The position numbers were made by a program, and so were the translations under genes. A model generated the notes under the pieces. It had not been told where the DNA came from and made no database searches. It worked only from the letters and a program-made list of their open reading frames with translations. Of a stretch of DNA of 64,000 nt, positions 43,431-51,370 are shown piece by piece. Source of the stretch: Bulleidia sp. zg-1006 (lineage in GTDB: Bacteria > Bacillota_I > Bacilli_A > Erysipelotrichales > Erysipelotrichaceae); NCBI RefSeq assembly GCF_016812035.1, contig NZ_CP069178.1, forward strand, positions 1,426,001 through 1,490,000, in the 5' to 3' direction. Each line of letters begins with the position of its first letter. The first letter of the stretch is position 1.

Positions 43431-44213
43431 TAAATCTTTACCAAAATACTTCTTTGATAAAGTGGCTAAAGTGCCATCTTCTCTTAATTCCTTTAACGCT
43501 TGATTGACTGCCTCCCTTAAGGAATCATGACCCTTTTTCATTGGAATAGCATATTCTGTAATATCCGGTAATTGGGCAATAACCTTCAACTTCTTTTCAC
43601 CCGTTGTATTTAAATAATCATTCACCGAAGTATCCGCATTGATGGTCGCATCAGCTGTCCCATTTAACACCAGTTGCATCGTTTCCGCTAAAGTAGGTAC
43701 ATTAGAAACCTTAGCCCCATATTTTTCCGCAATCGTTGCGTAAGTGGAACCTGTTGAATTCGTTGCTTTCTTATTCTTTAAATCTTCAAAGCTTTTAATA
43801 TTTGTTGTTCCTTCTTTTACAACCAAATCAATACGGTCATAAGCATACGCATCACTCATATCAAAGGCTTGTTTACGATCTTCCGTCACATCCACACCAT
43901 TTACGACCACATCATACACACCTGTGGATAAACCGGTTAATAAGCCATCCCACGCCGCTTCTTTAAACTCCGCTTTGACACCTAACTTCTTCGCAATATT
44001 TTGTGCTACTTCCACATCATAACCAAGCAATTGGTCTTTATCATCATGATAAGAAAAAGGTTTCCAATTTCCTTCTAAACCAACTTTTAAAACACCCGCA
44101 TCCTTTACCTTCTGTAAGGAATTGTCCTTGTTTGCATTACTTGTTTTCGTTCCACAAGCCACCAAGCTTAAGGATAAAATAGCACTCATCACTAACTTAA
44201 CCATGTTTTTCAT
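43419..44213 (-). CDS. Amino-acid ABC transporter, substrate-binding lipoprotein
   Basis: This 264-aa family 3 solute-binding protein has a lipobox 'LVAC' (Cys20) and the core '[20 protein letters not shown]', '[17 protein letters not shown]' and '[20 protein letters not shown]'. It binds an amino acid, cystine or a polar amino acid being most common for such trios. It overlaps the ATPase by ATGA. It is the last gene of its operon. Confidence 0.92.
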   Translation of the reverse strand: MKNMVKLVMSAILSLSLVACGTKTSNANKDNSLQKVKDAGVLKVGLEGNWKPFSYHDDKDQLLGYDVEVAQNIAKKLGVKAEFKEAAWDGLLTGLSTGVYDVVVNGVDVTEDRKQAFDMSDAYAYDRIDLVVKEGTTNIKSFEDLKNKKATNSTGSTYATIAEKYGAKVSNVPTLAETMQLVLNGTADATINADTSVNDYLNTTGEKKLKVIAQLPDITEYAIPMKKGHDSLREAVNQALKELREDGTLATLSKKYFGKDLTNK

Positions 44214-44956
44214 ACACTTCCCTCTTTCTTTTTTAAGAACTCTTGCGTTCTTTTCTCTTTTGGATGTTCAAACATTTCTTCCGCCGTCCCCTGTTCCACG
44301 ATTCTTCCATGTTCCATGAAAATAACTCGGTTAGAAACTTCTTTCGCAAAATTCATTTCATGCGTGACCACAACCATGGTTCTTCCCTCTTTCGCCAACT
44401 CTTTCATAACCGTTAATACTTCATTAATTAATTCCGGATCCAAAGCACTGGTCGGTTCATCGAAATAGATGATTTCCGGATTTGGTGCTAAAGCACGAGC
44501 AATCGCCACGCGCTGTTGTTGACCGCCGGATATACGGGATGGATAATAATTCCACCGATCTTCCATACCTACTTTTTTTAATAATTCCATACCAATTTTA
44601 TTCGCTTCTTCTTTTTTCATTTTACGGACTGTTGTTAATCCTAAAGTCACATTTTCTAATACCGTTTGATTGGCGAATAGATTATAAGATTGAAACACAA
44701 AGCCCGTCTTTTGACGAATTTGGCTTTTTTCTTGATTTGTAATGGAAGTAAACTCATATTCCTTTTCATCAAATAGAATGGTACCCTTATCGGCTATTTC
44801 TAAAAAATTTAAGCAACGGAGTAGCGTTGTCTTTCCGGATCCGGATGGTCCTAGAATTGAAATGACCTCTCCTTTTTCCACTGATAAATCAATGCCTTTT
44901 AATACTTCATTTTCTTGATAGGTTTTATGGATATCTTTGACCGTTAGTATAGCCAT
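44210..44956 (-). CDS. Amino-acid ABC transporter, ATP-binding protein
   Basis: This 248-aa ATPase has Walker A '[10 protein letters not shown]', signature '[15 protein letters not shown]', Walker B '[12 protein letters not shown]' and the switch histidine 'VVTHEMNFA', typical of polar amino-acid importers. Start chosen at 44956, six bases after AGGAGG and one base after the permease stop; a longer frame to 44977 is not supported. Confidence 0.94.
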   Translation of the reverse strand: MAILTVKDIHKTYQENEVLKGIDLSVEKGEVISILGPSGSGKTTLLRCLNFLEIADKGTILFDEKEYEFTSITNQEKSQIRQKTGFVFQSYNLFANQTVLENVTLGLTTVRKMKKEEANKIGMELLKKVGMEDRWNYYPSRISGGQQQRVAIARALAPNPEIIYFDEPTSALDPELINEVLTVMKELAKEGRTMVVVTHEMNFAKEVSNRVIFMEHGRIVEQGTAEEMFEHPKEKRTQEFLKKKEGSV

Positions 44957-44957
44957 C

Positions 44958-45632
44958 TTAAGCCTCCTTTCTTTCATAGCGAGAAAGTCTCTTTTCGATT
45001 CTTGATTGTAGGAAAGTAATAACCGTACAGAATACTAAATAGAGAAGTGCTACTTCTATATAAAGAGGCATAAAGATATAATACTTACCCGCAAAGCGTT
45101 GCGTTGTCATAAACATTTCTACAACGGTGATATGCGCCGCCAAAGAAGAATCTTTGACCAACGAAATCAAGGAGTTGGATAAAGCAGGAAACGCTGTACG
45201 AAAAGCTTGGGGCAATACAATATACCACATAACTTGCCAAAAATTCATACCCACACAATAACCGGCTTCACTTTGACCGTGAGGAATACTTTCTAAAGCA
45301 CCACGAATGGTTTCGGACATATAAGCACCTTCACAAATAGAAAAACTAACCGTTGCCGCGATGAAGGGATTACTATGAATACCAATTAGTGGTAAACCAT
45401 AAAAAATAATCATCAATTGCACTAATAAAGGGGTTCCTCGAATTAGCCAAACATAAACACGAACTAATTTCTTTAAGATTGGAACTTTTGCGTATTGAAC
45501 CAACGCTGCTAAAATAGCGATAATCAAACCAAAGAAAAAAGATAGAATAGACAGTGGTAACGTTACTGTTAAACCGGCCTTTAAAATTGGCCAAAATGAT
45601 GCTGACAAAATATCCCACATCTGTTGATTCAT
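44958..45632 (-). CDS. Amino-acid ABC transporter, permease
   Basis: This 224-aa permease has about five transmembrane helices and the EAA-loop region '[20 protein letters not shown]'; '[16 protein letters not shown]' is typical of the His/Glu/Gln/Arg permease family. It is the first gene of the operon permease-ATPase-binding protein. The substrate is not determined. Confidence 0.92.
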   Translation of the reverse strand: MNQQMWDILSASFWPILKAGLTVTLPLSILSFFFGLIIAILAALVQYAKVPILKKLVRVYVWLIRGTPLLVQLMIIFYGLPLIGIHSNPFIAATVSFSICEGAYMSETIRGALESIPHGQSEAGYCVGMNFWQVMWYIVLPQAFRTAFPALSNSLISLVKDSSLAAHITVVEMFMTTQRFAGKYYIFMPLYIEVALLYLVFCTVITFLQSRIEKRLSRYERKEA

Positions 45633-45701
45633 AGCATCTCCCCCTTAACGTCGTTTATTTTATAAGTGTTTTTAGTATTTGTAAAAAAGATTGCCCAAAA
45701 T

Positions 45702-45736
45702 AAAAAGTCTTTTATTTTATTCTCAAAAGACTTTTT
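45702..45736. terminator. Bidirectional terminator
   Basis: AAAAAGTCTTTT and AAAAGACTTTTT pair over 12 bases with an 11-base loop, next to the stop of the Gfo/Idh/MocA gene (minus strand). It ends transcription of that gene. Confidence 0.8.
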
Positions 45737-45738
45737 TC

Positions 45739-46683
45739 TTAAGAATGGCGTAATTTTTCAATCACTTCCATCACATTTAAGCTATCCTTTAACCATTCTC
45801 CTGACTGTTCAAAATTCTTGGCATCGATGACCTTTTGTATCTGTGAAAATTCATTTCGAAATATGTTTTCAGCCTCTTTACCAACAACTTCTTCAATGCC
45901 ATCTTTCTTTATATGAATTTCATGCAAATCACCCGGTCGATGCTCAATTTCAATACTTCCAAATTGCCCCGTTATTTTTTGACAAGGAGGGACATCATTT
46001 TTCTTCGAGCCAATACACTCAACTATAAAGTCGGGATATTCCAAATAAACGATTCCTCGAACATCAATACCATTCCAACCTATTTCTTTTTCATAACGAT
46101 ACGACCTCGGTTTTCCCCATAGCTGAATCGCAAAATGTACATTATAAATATTGATGTCCATCAAAGCTCCACCATCTAATTTTGGATTAAAGGTCGGCGC
46201 TACTTCATGATTTAAATAAGCATCATAACGAGAGGAACGTTGTTGAAAATCCAAACAAACAGTTTGAATATGCCCGATTTCTTTCAAGGCATTCTTCAAT
46301 TCTTCTAAATGAGTCGAATATCTGGTTAAAATAGCTTCAAACAAAAAATGTTTGGCTTGTTTAGCTAAGTCAATTAATTCTTTGGCTTGTTCTAAGGTAG
46401 AGGTGAATGGTTTTTCTAAGATAACATTTTTATGAGCCAATAATGCTTTTTTCGCAAATTCATAATGAAGGGCATTGGGTAAACCAATATACACGGTGTC
46501 TATCTGCTTGGTGGCTAGAAAAGCATCATAATCATGACCTATTTCCATACCATAATTCATTTGAAGAAGTCTTCCTTTTTCTTCATTTCGGCAATACAAC
46601 AAAGGTACTTCCACCACTTCTTGAACACCGGCACTTAAAACCATATCCACAACTTTACCGGAACCTACAATTCCAAGTTTCAT
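45739..46683 (-). CDS. Gfo/Idh/MocA family oxidoreductase
   Basis: This 314-aa NAD(P)-dependent oxidoreductase starts 'MKLGIVGSGKVVDMVLSAG', the Rossmann fold, then 'DTVYIGLPNALHYEFAKKAL', 'KNVILEKPFTSTLEQAKEL' with the catalytic Lys of EKP, and 'DGGALMDINIYNVHFAIQLW' in the second domain. The substrate, probably a sugar or inositol derivative, is unknown. It overlaps the upstream HAD phosphatase gene by ATGA. Confidence 0.9.
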   Translation of the reverse strand: MKLGIVGSGKVVDMVLSAGVQEVVEVPLLYCRNEEKGRLLQMNYGMEIGHDYDAFLATKQIDTVYIGLPNALHYEFAKKALLAHKNVILEKPFTSTLEQAKELIDLAKQAKHFLFEAILTRYSTHLEELKNALKEIGHIQTVCLDFQQRSSRYDAYLNHEVAPTFNPKLDGGALMDINIYNVHFAIQLWGKPRSYRYEKEIGWNGIDVRGIVYLEYPDFIVECIGSKKNDVPPCQKITGQFGSIEIEHRPGDLHEIHIKKDGIEEVVGKEAENIFRNEFSQIQKVIDAKNFEQSGEWLKDSLNVMEVIEKLRHS

Positions 46684-47522
46684 TTCATTTCCTCCATTAA
46701 ATGAAAATGCTGAAAAGCATAATAGATACCATCATCTAAAATATCTCTTGTAATAAAATCAGCGTGTTCTTTTGCCTCTTCAGCACCATTCCCCATCGCA
46801 ATCGCCAAACCACAATAATCCAACATCGGAATATCATTCGCACTATCACCAATACCAATCGCATCTTCTTTGCCAAGTCCAAAATAATCCATGACCTTTT
46901 GAATACCGGTTGCTTTGGTTTCTAAGCCATTGGTGATTTCAACAATATACAACTGATGATTTGGTTCAAAGGCTGATAAGGTTAGCACAAAGGGTTCTTC
47001 TATCTTTTCTTCTAAATCTTTCATTTGATCTAAATTCCGCAAAAAGATGCATAGCTTATAAATACTTTCATTCTCATCCAAATAATCAAAATGATAAATG
47101 TTATTATCACGAATGACCTTCAAGCGCTTTTCTTCATCAGCTGTATTTCCGCCGTAATAATTCACAATATAATCATAGCCCACTTTATCCCCATAAATAC
47201 CGGCCGCCGCTTCTAGTATATAAGGAATATCTAAGTCTTCTACTTGTTTCATAAGAGTTTTAAGCTGTGTTTTTGAAAGTGGATTATCGTAAATATGTTT
47301 CCCATCCACATACACCGAAGCACCGGTCCCAAAAATAAAACCATCCACTGGAAAATGTAAATATTTCGTTGCGCCAGCTAAGCTTCTTCCTGTACATAAA
47401 AGAACTTTATGCCCTGCTTTCTTCGCCAATTCAATCGCTTCAAGCGCTGATTTCGGAGTTCCACCAATCACCGGTGAATACAATGTACCATCCACATCTA
47501 AAAATATAATTTTCCTGTTCAT
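46680..47522 (-). CDS. HAD hydrolase, Cof type
   Basis: This phosphatase (280 aa) has HAD motif I 'FLDVDGTLYSP', motif II 'LCTGRSLAG', motif III/IV 'GIGDSANDIPMLDYCGLAIA', and a cap domain in between, as in the Cof-type family (sugar phosphates, FMN, etc.). Start set to the ATG at 47522, because TATAAT ends only six bases before it, which would give a leaderless mRNA; the open frame to 47561 starts with TTG and has no ribosome site. Confidence 0.87.
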   Translation of the reverse strand: MNRKIIFLDVDGTLYSPVIGGTPKSALEAIELAKKAGHKVLLCTGRSLAGATKYLHFPVDGFIFGTGASVYVDGKHIYDNPLSKTQLKTLMKQVEDLDIPYILEAAAGIYGDKVGYDYIVNYYGGNTADEEKRLKVIRDNNIYHFDYLDENESIYKLCIFLRNLDQMKDLEEKIEEPFVLTLSAFEPNHQLYIVEITNGLETKATGIQKVMDYFGLGKEDAIGIGDSANDIPMLDYCGLAIAMGNGAEEAKEHADFITRDILDDGIYYAFQHFHLMEEMK

Positions 47523-47528
47523 GGGTTT

Positions 47529-47537
47529 ATTATAGCA
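47529..47537 (-). promoter_or_regulatory. Extended -10 box next to the HAD gene start
   Basis: The minus strand reads TGCTATAAT (-10 at 47529-47534), with AACCC and one base between it and the ATG. The transcript would start at or near the A of the start codon. Confidence 0.6.
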
Positions 47538-47682
47538 GATGATGAATCGATGATTTTCCAATTAAAACTTTGTCATTTCCAAAATATCTTTCACAAAGTA
47601 TGACTTTTTTCCCAATATCAACCAATCAGGCTTGAATATATATATATATATAATTAAGGTGTATTTTATAGGGAGGAAAATA

Positions 47683-48267
47683 ATGAAGAAAAATACAAGT
47701 GTACTTACTATTATTGGTATCGTATTAGGGGTCATTGCCTTGCTTACCTCTTTCATTCCAATCATCAACAACGGTTCATTCATTTTAGGGGCTTTTGGTT
47801 TAATTTTATCAGCTGTCGGCTTTTTCCGAAGTCAAAAGAAGGTTGTCTCTTTGGTTTCCATTATTATCTGCGTTGTTGCTTGTGGTCTGGTATTAAGCAA
47901 CCAAGCTTCTCTATCGAAATCCATCGATGATGTTTCTAAAAATCTATCTGGAAAAAATACCGAAGAATTATTAGAAAAAAATGTGGATGTGGAAATTGGT
48001 AAATTTTCTGTCAAAAAAGAATTTTTTATGTCTAAACCGATTCTGCCAATTACTGTCAAAAATAAGTCCGATGAGAAAAAATCTTATCATATCGAGATTG
48101 AAGCGGTGGATCAAAAAGGAGTACGTATTGAAAAAGATTCTGTTTATGCGAACGATTTAAAAGCCAAACAATCCGGCAAGTACGAAGCCTTTGAATTTGT
48201 TTCTAGTGATAAATTACCGGTCCTAGAAAAAGCTACCTTTAAAATTCTTTCCATTAGTATGTACTAA
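47683..48267 (+). CDS. Small membrane-anchored protein with DUF4190/DUF4352-like layout
   Basis: I do not recognise a specific family. The 194-aa protein begins with two hydrophobic segments (about 6-24 and 28-46) and a third near 53-70, then an extracytoplasmic domain with an Ig-like beta pattern ('KSYHIEIEAVDQKG', 'KYEAFEFVSSDKLPVLEKA'). This resembles lipoprotein-free 'FxLYD' or DUF4352-type domains, but the call is by shape only. Start at 47683 follows GGGAGG; an upstream ATG is inside a low-complexity TA repeat (47638-47651). Confidence 0.6.
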   Translation: MKKNTSVLTIIGIVLGVIALLTSFIPIINNGSFILGAFGLILSAVGFFRSQKKVVSLVSIIICVVACGLVLSNQASLSKSIDDVSKNLSGKNTEELLEKNVDVEIGKFSVKKEFFMSKPILPITVKNKSDEKKSYHIEIEAVDQKGVRIEKDSVYANDLKAKQSGKYEAFEFVSSDKLPVLEKATFKILSISMY

Positions 48268-48274
48268 TCTAAAG

Positions 48275-48306
48275 AAAAACTGCTGATTGATGTTCAGCAG
48301 TTTTTT
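48275..48306 (+). terminator. Rho-independent terminator
   Basis: AAAACTGCTGA and TCAGCAGTTTT pair around TTGATGT and run into six T. Confidence 0.85.
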
Positions 48307-48384
48307 AATATCGCATCTTTTATATCGCTAAAATATCCACGAATTTAAAACTCACCAGTACCCATAGGTTAGTAGGTCTTCGTA

Positions 48385-48915
48385 TTATTTCACTAGTCTT
48401 TGAATCCTAGTCCATAACAACGGTACCACCAACAAACAAATCACCAGTGTTGCCAGATTGTACCAAGCGTTATAATTCAAAGAAAAAATCCACGCCGCGG
48501 TTGAACCGGCCGCTTCATTTTTAGGTGGCCAATAGTAAACACCCGATAAAACTTGAGAACCATATTTAATCAACATTGGTAACACAATAGCCAATCCATA
48601 TTTCTTAGGAAATACACTTGCCAGACCAATAATACCCAATGGCAAAACATAGTCTAAAAGAATTTGTACCGGATGAACAAACCACATTTCTATTCCCAGC
48701 ATAAATGTAATCAACCAAGATAAACCGGCCACTAAAACACCGGCTTGGAAACCTAAATGATAACTAGCCATAAACAACGCTATTAATTCAAGTTCAATAC
48801 TTCCACCTTGTGGCATCTTTAGGAAAGGAATTAAATTCCCCACAAACTTCAAAACAACATACAAAGCAATATACATCGCCACATACGTCAAAAACTTAAC
48901 CTTATCTCTCTGCAT
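48385..48915 (-). CDS. thiT: Thiamine ECF transporter S component ThiT
   Basis: ThiT binds thiamine and works with the shared ECF module. The 176-aa protein has six helices, with 'PQGGSIELELIALFMASYHLGF' near the start of helix 3 (quoted 20 only: 'PQGGSIELELIALFMASYHL') and the Trp/Tyr-rich 'SQVLSGVYYWPPKNEAAGST' segment. It lies directly behind a TPP riboswitch, which fixes the substrate class. Confidence 0.93.
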   Translation of the reverse strand: MQRDKVKFLTYVAMYIALYVVLKFVGNLIPFLKMPQGGSIELELIALFMASYHLGFQAGVLVAGLSWLITFMLGIEMWFVHPVQILLDYVLPLGIIGLASVFPKKYGLAIVLPMLIKYGSQVLSGVYYWPPKNEAAGSTAAWIFSLNYNAWYNLATLVICLLVVPLLWTRIQRLVK

Positions 48916-48934
48916 AAAAAAACACCTCCTAAAA

Positions 48935-49016
48935 GGCGTAGGACTTACTCCCTACGCTAGCATTACCTAGATCAGGTCAAAGGGTACATCTCAGCTTTCG
49001 CGCCCCTGTAACAAAG
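48935..49016 (-). promoter_or_regulatory. TPP riboswitch (THI element)
   Basis: The minus strand shows the conserved GGGGCGC, CTGAGATGTACCC and ACCTGATCTAGGTAATGC blocks, followed by GCGTAGGGA. After it GTAGGGAG and TCCTACGCC can pair, and the ribosome site AGGAGGTG is close behind, so translational control is likely. A TATAAT box lies at 49020-49025. Confidence 0.93.
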
Positions 49017-49046
49017 TTCATTATACACGATTTCAACAAAAAAGAA

Positions 49047-49180
49047 TAAAAAAAGGCCCTAGATAAAATCTAGGACCGGTACAACTCTGTATCGAGGAGG
49101 ACCAGAACTTGTACATTCTTCCAATCTGCCCTAAAGGAAGAGCCAACCACTCATATTTATCTATGAGTTAGTCTAGGCTA
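49047..49180 (-). ncRNA. Putative small RNA, promoter to terminator
   Basis: A strong promoter (49186-49214) and a terminator (49048-49077: GGTCCTAGAT/ATCTAGGGCC plus seven T) enclose about 130 nt on the minus strand with no coding potential. The RNA can form ACUCAUA/UAUGAGU and CUUCC/GGAAG hairpins and a long helix GUACAA/UUGUAC whose loop displays GUCCUCCUCGAUA (49090-49102). CCUCC is complementary to ribosome-binding sites, so a trans-acting translational repressor is possible. It does not match 4.5S, RNase P or tmRNA by eye. Confidence 0.65.
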
Positions 49181-49214
49181 ACTAGACTATACCAAAAGCT
49201 TTCCCCCTTGTCAA
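49169..49214 (-). promoter_or_regulatory. Small-RNA promoter with an inverted repeat over the -10
   Basis: TTGACA (49209-49214) and TATAGT (49186-49191) are 17 bases apart. TAGTCTAG/CTAGACTA, a perfect 8-bp inverted repeat with five-base centre (49169-49189), spans the end of the -10 and the start site, so a dimeric regulator may act there. Confidence 0.75.
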
Positions 49215-49334
49215 ACTATTTTTTCTAAAATGTTGAAATTTTTTTCTTCCCTCACGTTGTAACATGAAGTGCAACACAAAAGACATATTCATCTTATATA
49301 CTAAAGTCAATAAAAACAGCATTGTAGCTTTCCA

Positions 49335-49487
49335 TTAGTTAATCTTTGAGATTTCTCTATTCAGTTTCCAACCTAACGATAGTTTGGAATTTTCATATGA
49401 TTTAAGTCTCTTATACTCTTGAATTAAATATAACTTAAATTCTGCTGAAATCCACGAAACAAACTCCATTGCAATCAAGGCTATGGG
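49335..49487 (-). pseudogene. KilA-N domain protein remnant
   Basis: An open fragment with no own start reads 'PIALIAMEFVSWISAEFKLY' and continues with 'LIQEYKRLKSYENSKLSLGW' and 'KLNREISKIN' before a stop. This matches the C-terminal part of KilA-N DNA-binding domains found in phage and island genes. It is preceded in frame by TGA. Confidence 0.6.
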
Positions 49488-49494
49488 TCATTAT

Positions 49495-49807
49495 TTAATT
49501 GTTGCACTTAGAGTGTAAATTCAAGTTCTCAAAAATTATTTTTATAAATTTGTGTCTACTATATTGCCAAAAATTATCAAAATTACTATCAACACAATAT
49601 TTCATATATGCTTCTTTGTTTTCATTCATTTTCAAGAACATTAAAAAGTTCGTCCTTTCCTTTATATCTTGTATATATAGCTCACGTTGTAACACCTGCA
49701 TTTTTTGCAATATTATTTATTGAAGCGGATTAAAAGCCCCTTTGCAAAAAATCTCTTCCAGCAACCTCAACAATCGGTTTATCCAATGTATGATTTTTGT
49801 TAGCCAT
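49495..49807 (-). pseudogene. TetR-family regulator, decayed
   Basis: From the ATG at 49807 the frame reads 'MANKNHTLDKPIVEVAGRDF' then 'LQRGF', a TAA, 'SASINNIAKNAGVTT', a TGA, and 'AIYTRYKGKDELFNVLENE'. This is a TetR helix-turn-helix with two in-frame stops (at an expected Glu and Gly). The next part continues in a shifted frame ('KEAYMKYCVDSNFDNFWQYS'). Its start codon is joined directly to the ribosome site of an IS left end. Confidence 0.7.
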
Positions 49808-49913
49808 ATTTGTTCCTCCAATGACTAGAAAATAATAAAATGGAGAAGGAGATGTAAAACAATGCCTTACTATCTTTAATCAATAATTGGGACATTATCA
49901 CTGAACATTCATA
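49808..49913 (-). mobile_element. Solo left end of the IS1202-like element
   Basis: About 105 bases match the left end at 29482-29605: ATGTTCAGTGATAATGTCCC, the ATTATTGATTAAAGATAGT stretch and the CATTGGAGGAACAAAT ribosome-site segment. The rest of the element is absent, and the match ends exactly at the start of the TetR pseudogene. Confidence 0.75.
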
Positions 49914-49942
49914 GATTTTGACCGCCCCTACCTTTTATAAAA

Positions 49943-49981
49943 TTGACAATCTAAAGAAATAATAGTATAATATCTTTAGAT
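49943..49981 (+). promoter_or_regulatory. Promoter and operator of toxin-antitoxin module 1
   Basis: TTGACA (49943-49948) and TATAAT (49966-49971) are 17 bases apart. ATCTAAAGA and TCTTTAGAT (49949-49957, 49973-49981) are a perfect 9-bp inverted repeat enclosing the -10, the expected autoregulation site of the antitoxin. Confidence 0.85.
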
Positions 49982-49997
49982 TGAAGGAGGTGCTATT

Positions 49998-50270
49998 GTG
50001 CCAAACATTAAATCAAGTACAGATTTACGTAATAATTACAATGAAATCTCTTCGTTTTGTCATGAAACAGGCGAACCTATCTTCGTTACCAAAAATGGTC
50101 GTGGAGACCTTGTTGTTATGAGCATTGATTTGTTCAATGAATTCATGGGAAGATATGAGCTATATCAACTTCTGGATCAAAGTGAATCTGATTTCACAAA
50201 CGGTCGTACCCTAACTTTTGATGACTCCATGAAAAGTTTAAGGGAGGGACTAAAAAATGGAACACTATAA
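49998..50270 (+). CDS. Phd/YefM-type antitoxin, module 1
   Basis: This 90-aa antitoxin starts with GTG after AGGAGG. The N-terminal part ('SSTDLRNNYNEISSFCHETG', 'EPIFVTKNGRGDLVVMSIDL') is a Phd/YefM DNA-binding fold; the C-terminal part wraps and blocks the toxin. It overlaps the toxin start by 14 bases. Confidence 0.92.
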   Translation: MPNIKSSTDLRNNYNEISSFCHETGEPIFVTKNGRGDLVVMSIDLFNEFMGRYELYQLLDQSESDFTNGRTLTFDDSMKSLREGLKNGTL

Positions 50271-50556
50271 GATACTTGTTTCTGAAACCTATCACAGAGA
50301 CCTAAAAGGTATAATTCATTATATTTCCCACAATTTAGATGCACCGTTTACTGCATCTGACTTACTTGACGAGATAGAATCTACTGTTTCTGCTCTATCT
50401 ACCATACCTCATCGCTATGGATTGGTGGATGATGCCTATCTGCACCGTAAAGAGTTTAGAAAATGTCTTGTTAAGAATTACATCATTTTCTATAAAGTGC
50501 ATGAAGAAAGTAAGACTGTAATGGTTCATCGAATTCTTCATGCAAGACAAAATTAG
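50257..50556 (+). CDS. RelE/ParE-family toxin, module 1
   Basis: This 99-aa toxin has the RelE/ParE fold: 'YKILVSETYHRDLKGIIHYI', 'SALSTIPHRYGLVDD', 'FRKCLVKNYIIFYKV' and 'MVHRILHARQN'. The last motif is the typical 'V(H/R)R(I/V)LHxRQ' end. It would cleave mRNA on ribosomes or poison gyrase; the two cannot be separated by eye. Confidence 0.92.
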   Translation: MEHYKILVSETYHRDLKGIIHYISHNLDAPFTASDLLDEIESTVSALSTIPHRYGLVDDAYLHRKEFRKCLVKNYIIFYKVHEESKTVMVHRILHARQN

Positions 50557-50570
50557 ATTGATATCCTGTA

Positions 50571-50603
50571 AAATAGCCATTCCACTTGGAATGGTTATTT
50601 TTT
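50571..50603 (+). terminator. Terminator of module 1
   Basis: AAATAGCCATTCC pairs with GGAATGGTTATTT (one G-U) around ACTT, followed by TTTT. Confidence 0.85.
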
Positions 50604-50655
50604 ATTCCATCTGTCGCCACGACATGACAGGATTTACATAAAGATATCAAATCAC
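50596..50655 (+). repeat. Module 3' flank, copy 1
   Basis: The 60 bases after module 1 share long blocks with those after module 2 (51308-51370): TTATTTTTTATTCCATC, CCACGAC, ATGACA and ATAAAGATATCAA. The two modules with flanks therefore look like a duplicated cassette of about 713 bp. Confidence 0.65.
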
Positions 50656-50665
50656 TTTCTCTCTA

Positions 50666-50694
50666 TTGTAATTAAGATAAAATTATGATATTAT
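50666..50694 (+). promoter_or_regulatory. Promoter of toxin-antitoxin module 2
   Basis: TTGTAA (50666-50671) and TATTAT (50689-50694) are 17 bases apart, 25 bases before the antitoxin start. Confidence 0.65.
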
Positions 50695-50719
50695 ATTGAT
50701 AGTAAAGGAGATTGATACT

Positions 50720-50992
50720 ATGATTAATATTCGTCCGGTTTCTGACTTAAGAAATAAATTCCCTGAAATAGAAGAAACTGTTTTAGGCTCAAACGCACCT
50801 GTATTTCTTACCAAAAACGGCTATGGAACAATGGTGCTAATGAGCGTTGAACAATATTCTGCACTTACTGATGATGTTGAAAGAAAGCTTGATGAAGCAG
50901 ACACTTTTGCTGCAAGCTCTTCCACCAGACTATCAAAAACGGAAGTCTTTAATAAAGTAAAGAGCAGTATTGATGAACAGGCGAACCTATAA
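50720..50992 (+). CDS. Phd/YefM-type antitoxin, module 2
   Basis: This 90-aa antitoxin has 'INIRPVSDLRNKFPEIEETV' and 'APVFLTKNGYGTMVLMSVEQ'. I choose the ATG at 50720 because AAAGGAG precedes it; a frame open to 50696 has no ribosome site. It is clearly related to the module 1 antitoxin but not identical. Confidence 0.9.
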   Translation: MINIRPVSDLRNKFPEIEETVLGSNAPVFLTKNGYGTMVLMSVEQYSALTDDVERKLDEADTFAASSSTRLSKTEVFNKVKSSIDEQANL

Positions 50993-51290
50993 ATTAACTT
51001 TTCTTCCGTTATTTGAAAAAGATTTACTTAAAATCACTGATTATATAACCAATACTTTACAAAATCCCGGTGCAGCTCACCGTTTAGTTGATGATATAGA
51101 ACTTGCAATTGTTAAAAGACTTGAAATGCCTCTTAGCTTTGTTCCCTATCAATCGTCAAAGATTAGGAAGCATCCTTACTACAGAATCAATGTAAGAAAC
51201 TTCTCCATTTTTTATGTCATAATTGATGACACTATGGAAGTGCGTAGACTTCTATATTCAAAACGAAATATTGATGAACTGTTGAAATAA
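50973..51290 (+). CDS. RelE/ParE-family toxin, module 2
   Basis: This 105-aa toxin shows 'YKLTFLPLFEKDLLKITDYI', 'AAHRLVDDIELAIVKRL', 'YYRINVRNFSIFYVI' and 'VRRLLYSKRNID', a RelE/ParE fold. It overlaps the antitoxin end. The Lys/Arg-rich beta end is present. The ATG at 50973 or the TTG at 50970 could start it. Confidence 0.9.
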   Translation: MNRRTYKLTFLPLFEKDLLKITDYITNTLQNPGAAHRLVDDIELAIVKRLEMPLSFVPYQSSKIRKHPYYRINVRNFSIFYVIIDDTMEVRRLLYSKRNIDELLK

Positions 51291-51316
51291 CCATTCTTTA
51301 CGAGTGGTTATTTTTT
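51285..51316 (+). terminator. Terminator of module 2
   Basis: AAATAACCA pairs with TGGTTATTT across an 11-base loop, followed by TTTT. Confidence 0.8.
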
Positions 51317-51370
51317 ATTCCATCCATCTCCACGACTTACATGACATGATTTGTATAAAGATATCAAGTT
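51308..51370 (+). repeat. Module 3' flank, copy 2
   Basis: Partner of the repeat at 50596-50655, including TTATTTTTTATTCCATC and ATAAAGATATCAA. Confidence 0.65.

Noticed and set aside
47638-47651. TA dinucleotide tract as a phase-variable element
   Set aside because: Only about seven units, and the gene start used here lies downstream with its own ribosome site; no evidence that length matters.
49041-49180. T-box or SRP RNA on the plus strand of the small-RNA locus
   Set aside because: Promoter and terminator are clearly on the minus strand, and neither the T-box sequence nor the SRP helix 8 motif is present.
49251-49694. Repeated CTCACGTTGTAACA at 49251-49264 and 49681-49694
   Set aside because: A 14-base match within a decayed AT-rich region; one copy is simply part of the TetR pseudogene and no longer homology surrounds the pair.
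49495-49710. A 71-codon open frame starting 'MQKMQVLQREL'
   Set aside because: It is the shifted-frame continuation of the decayed TetR gene, not a separate gene.
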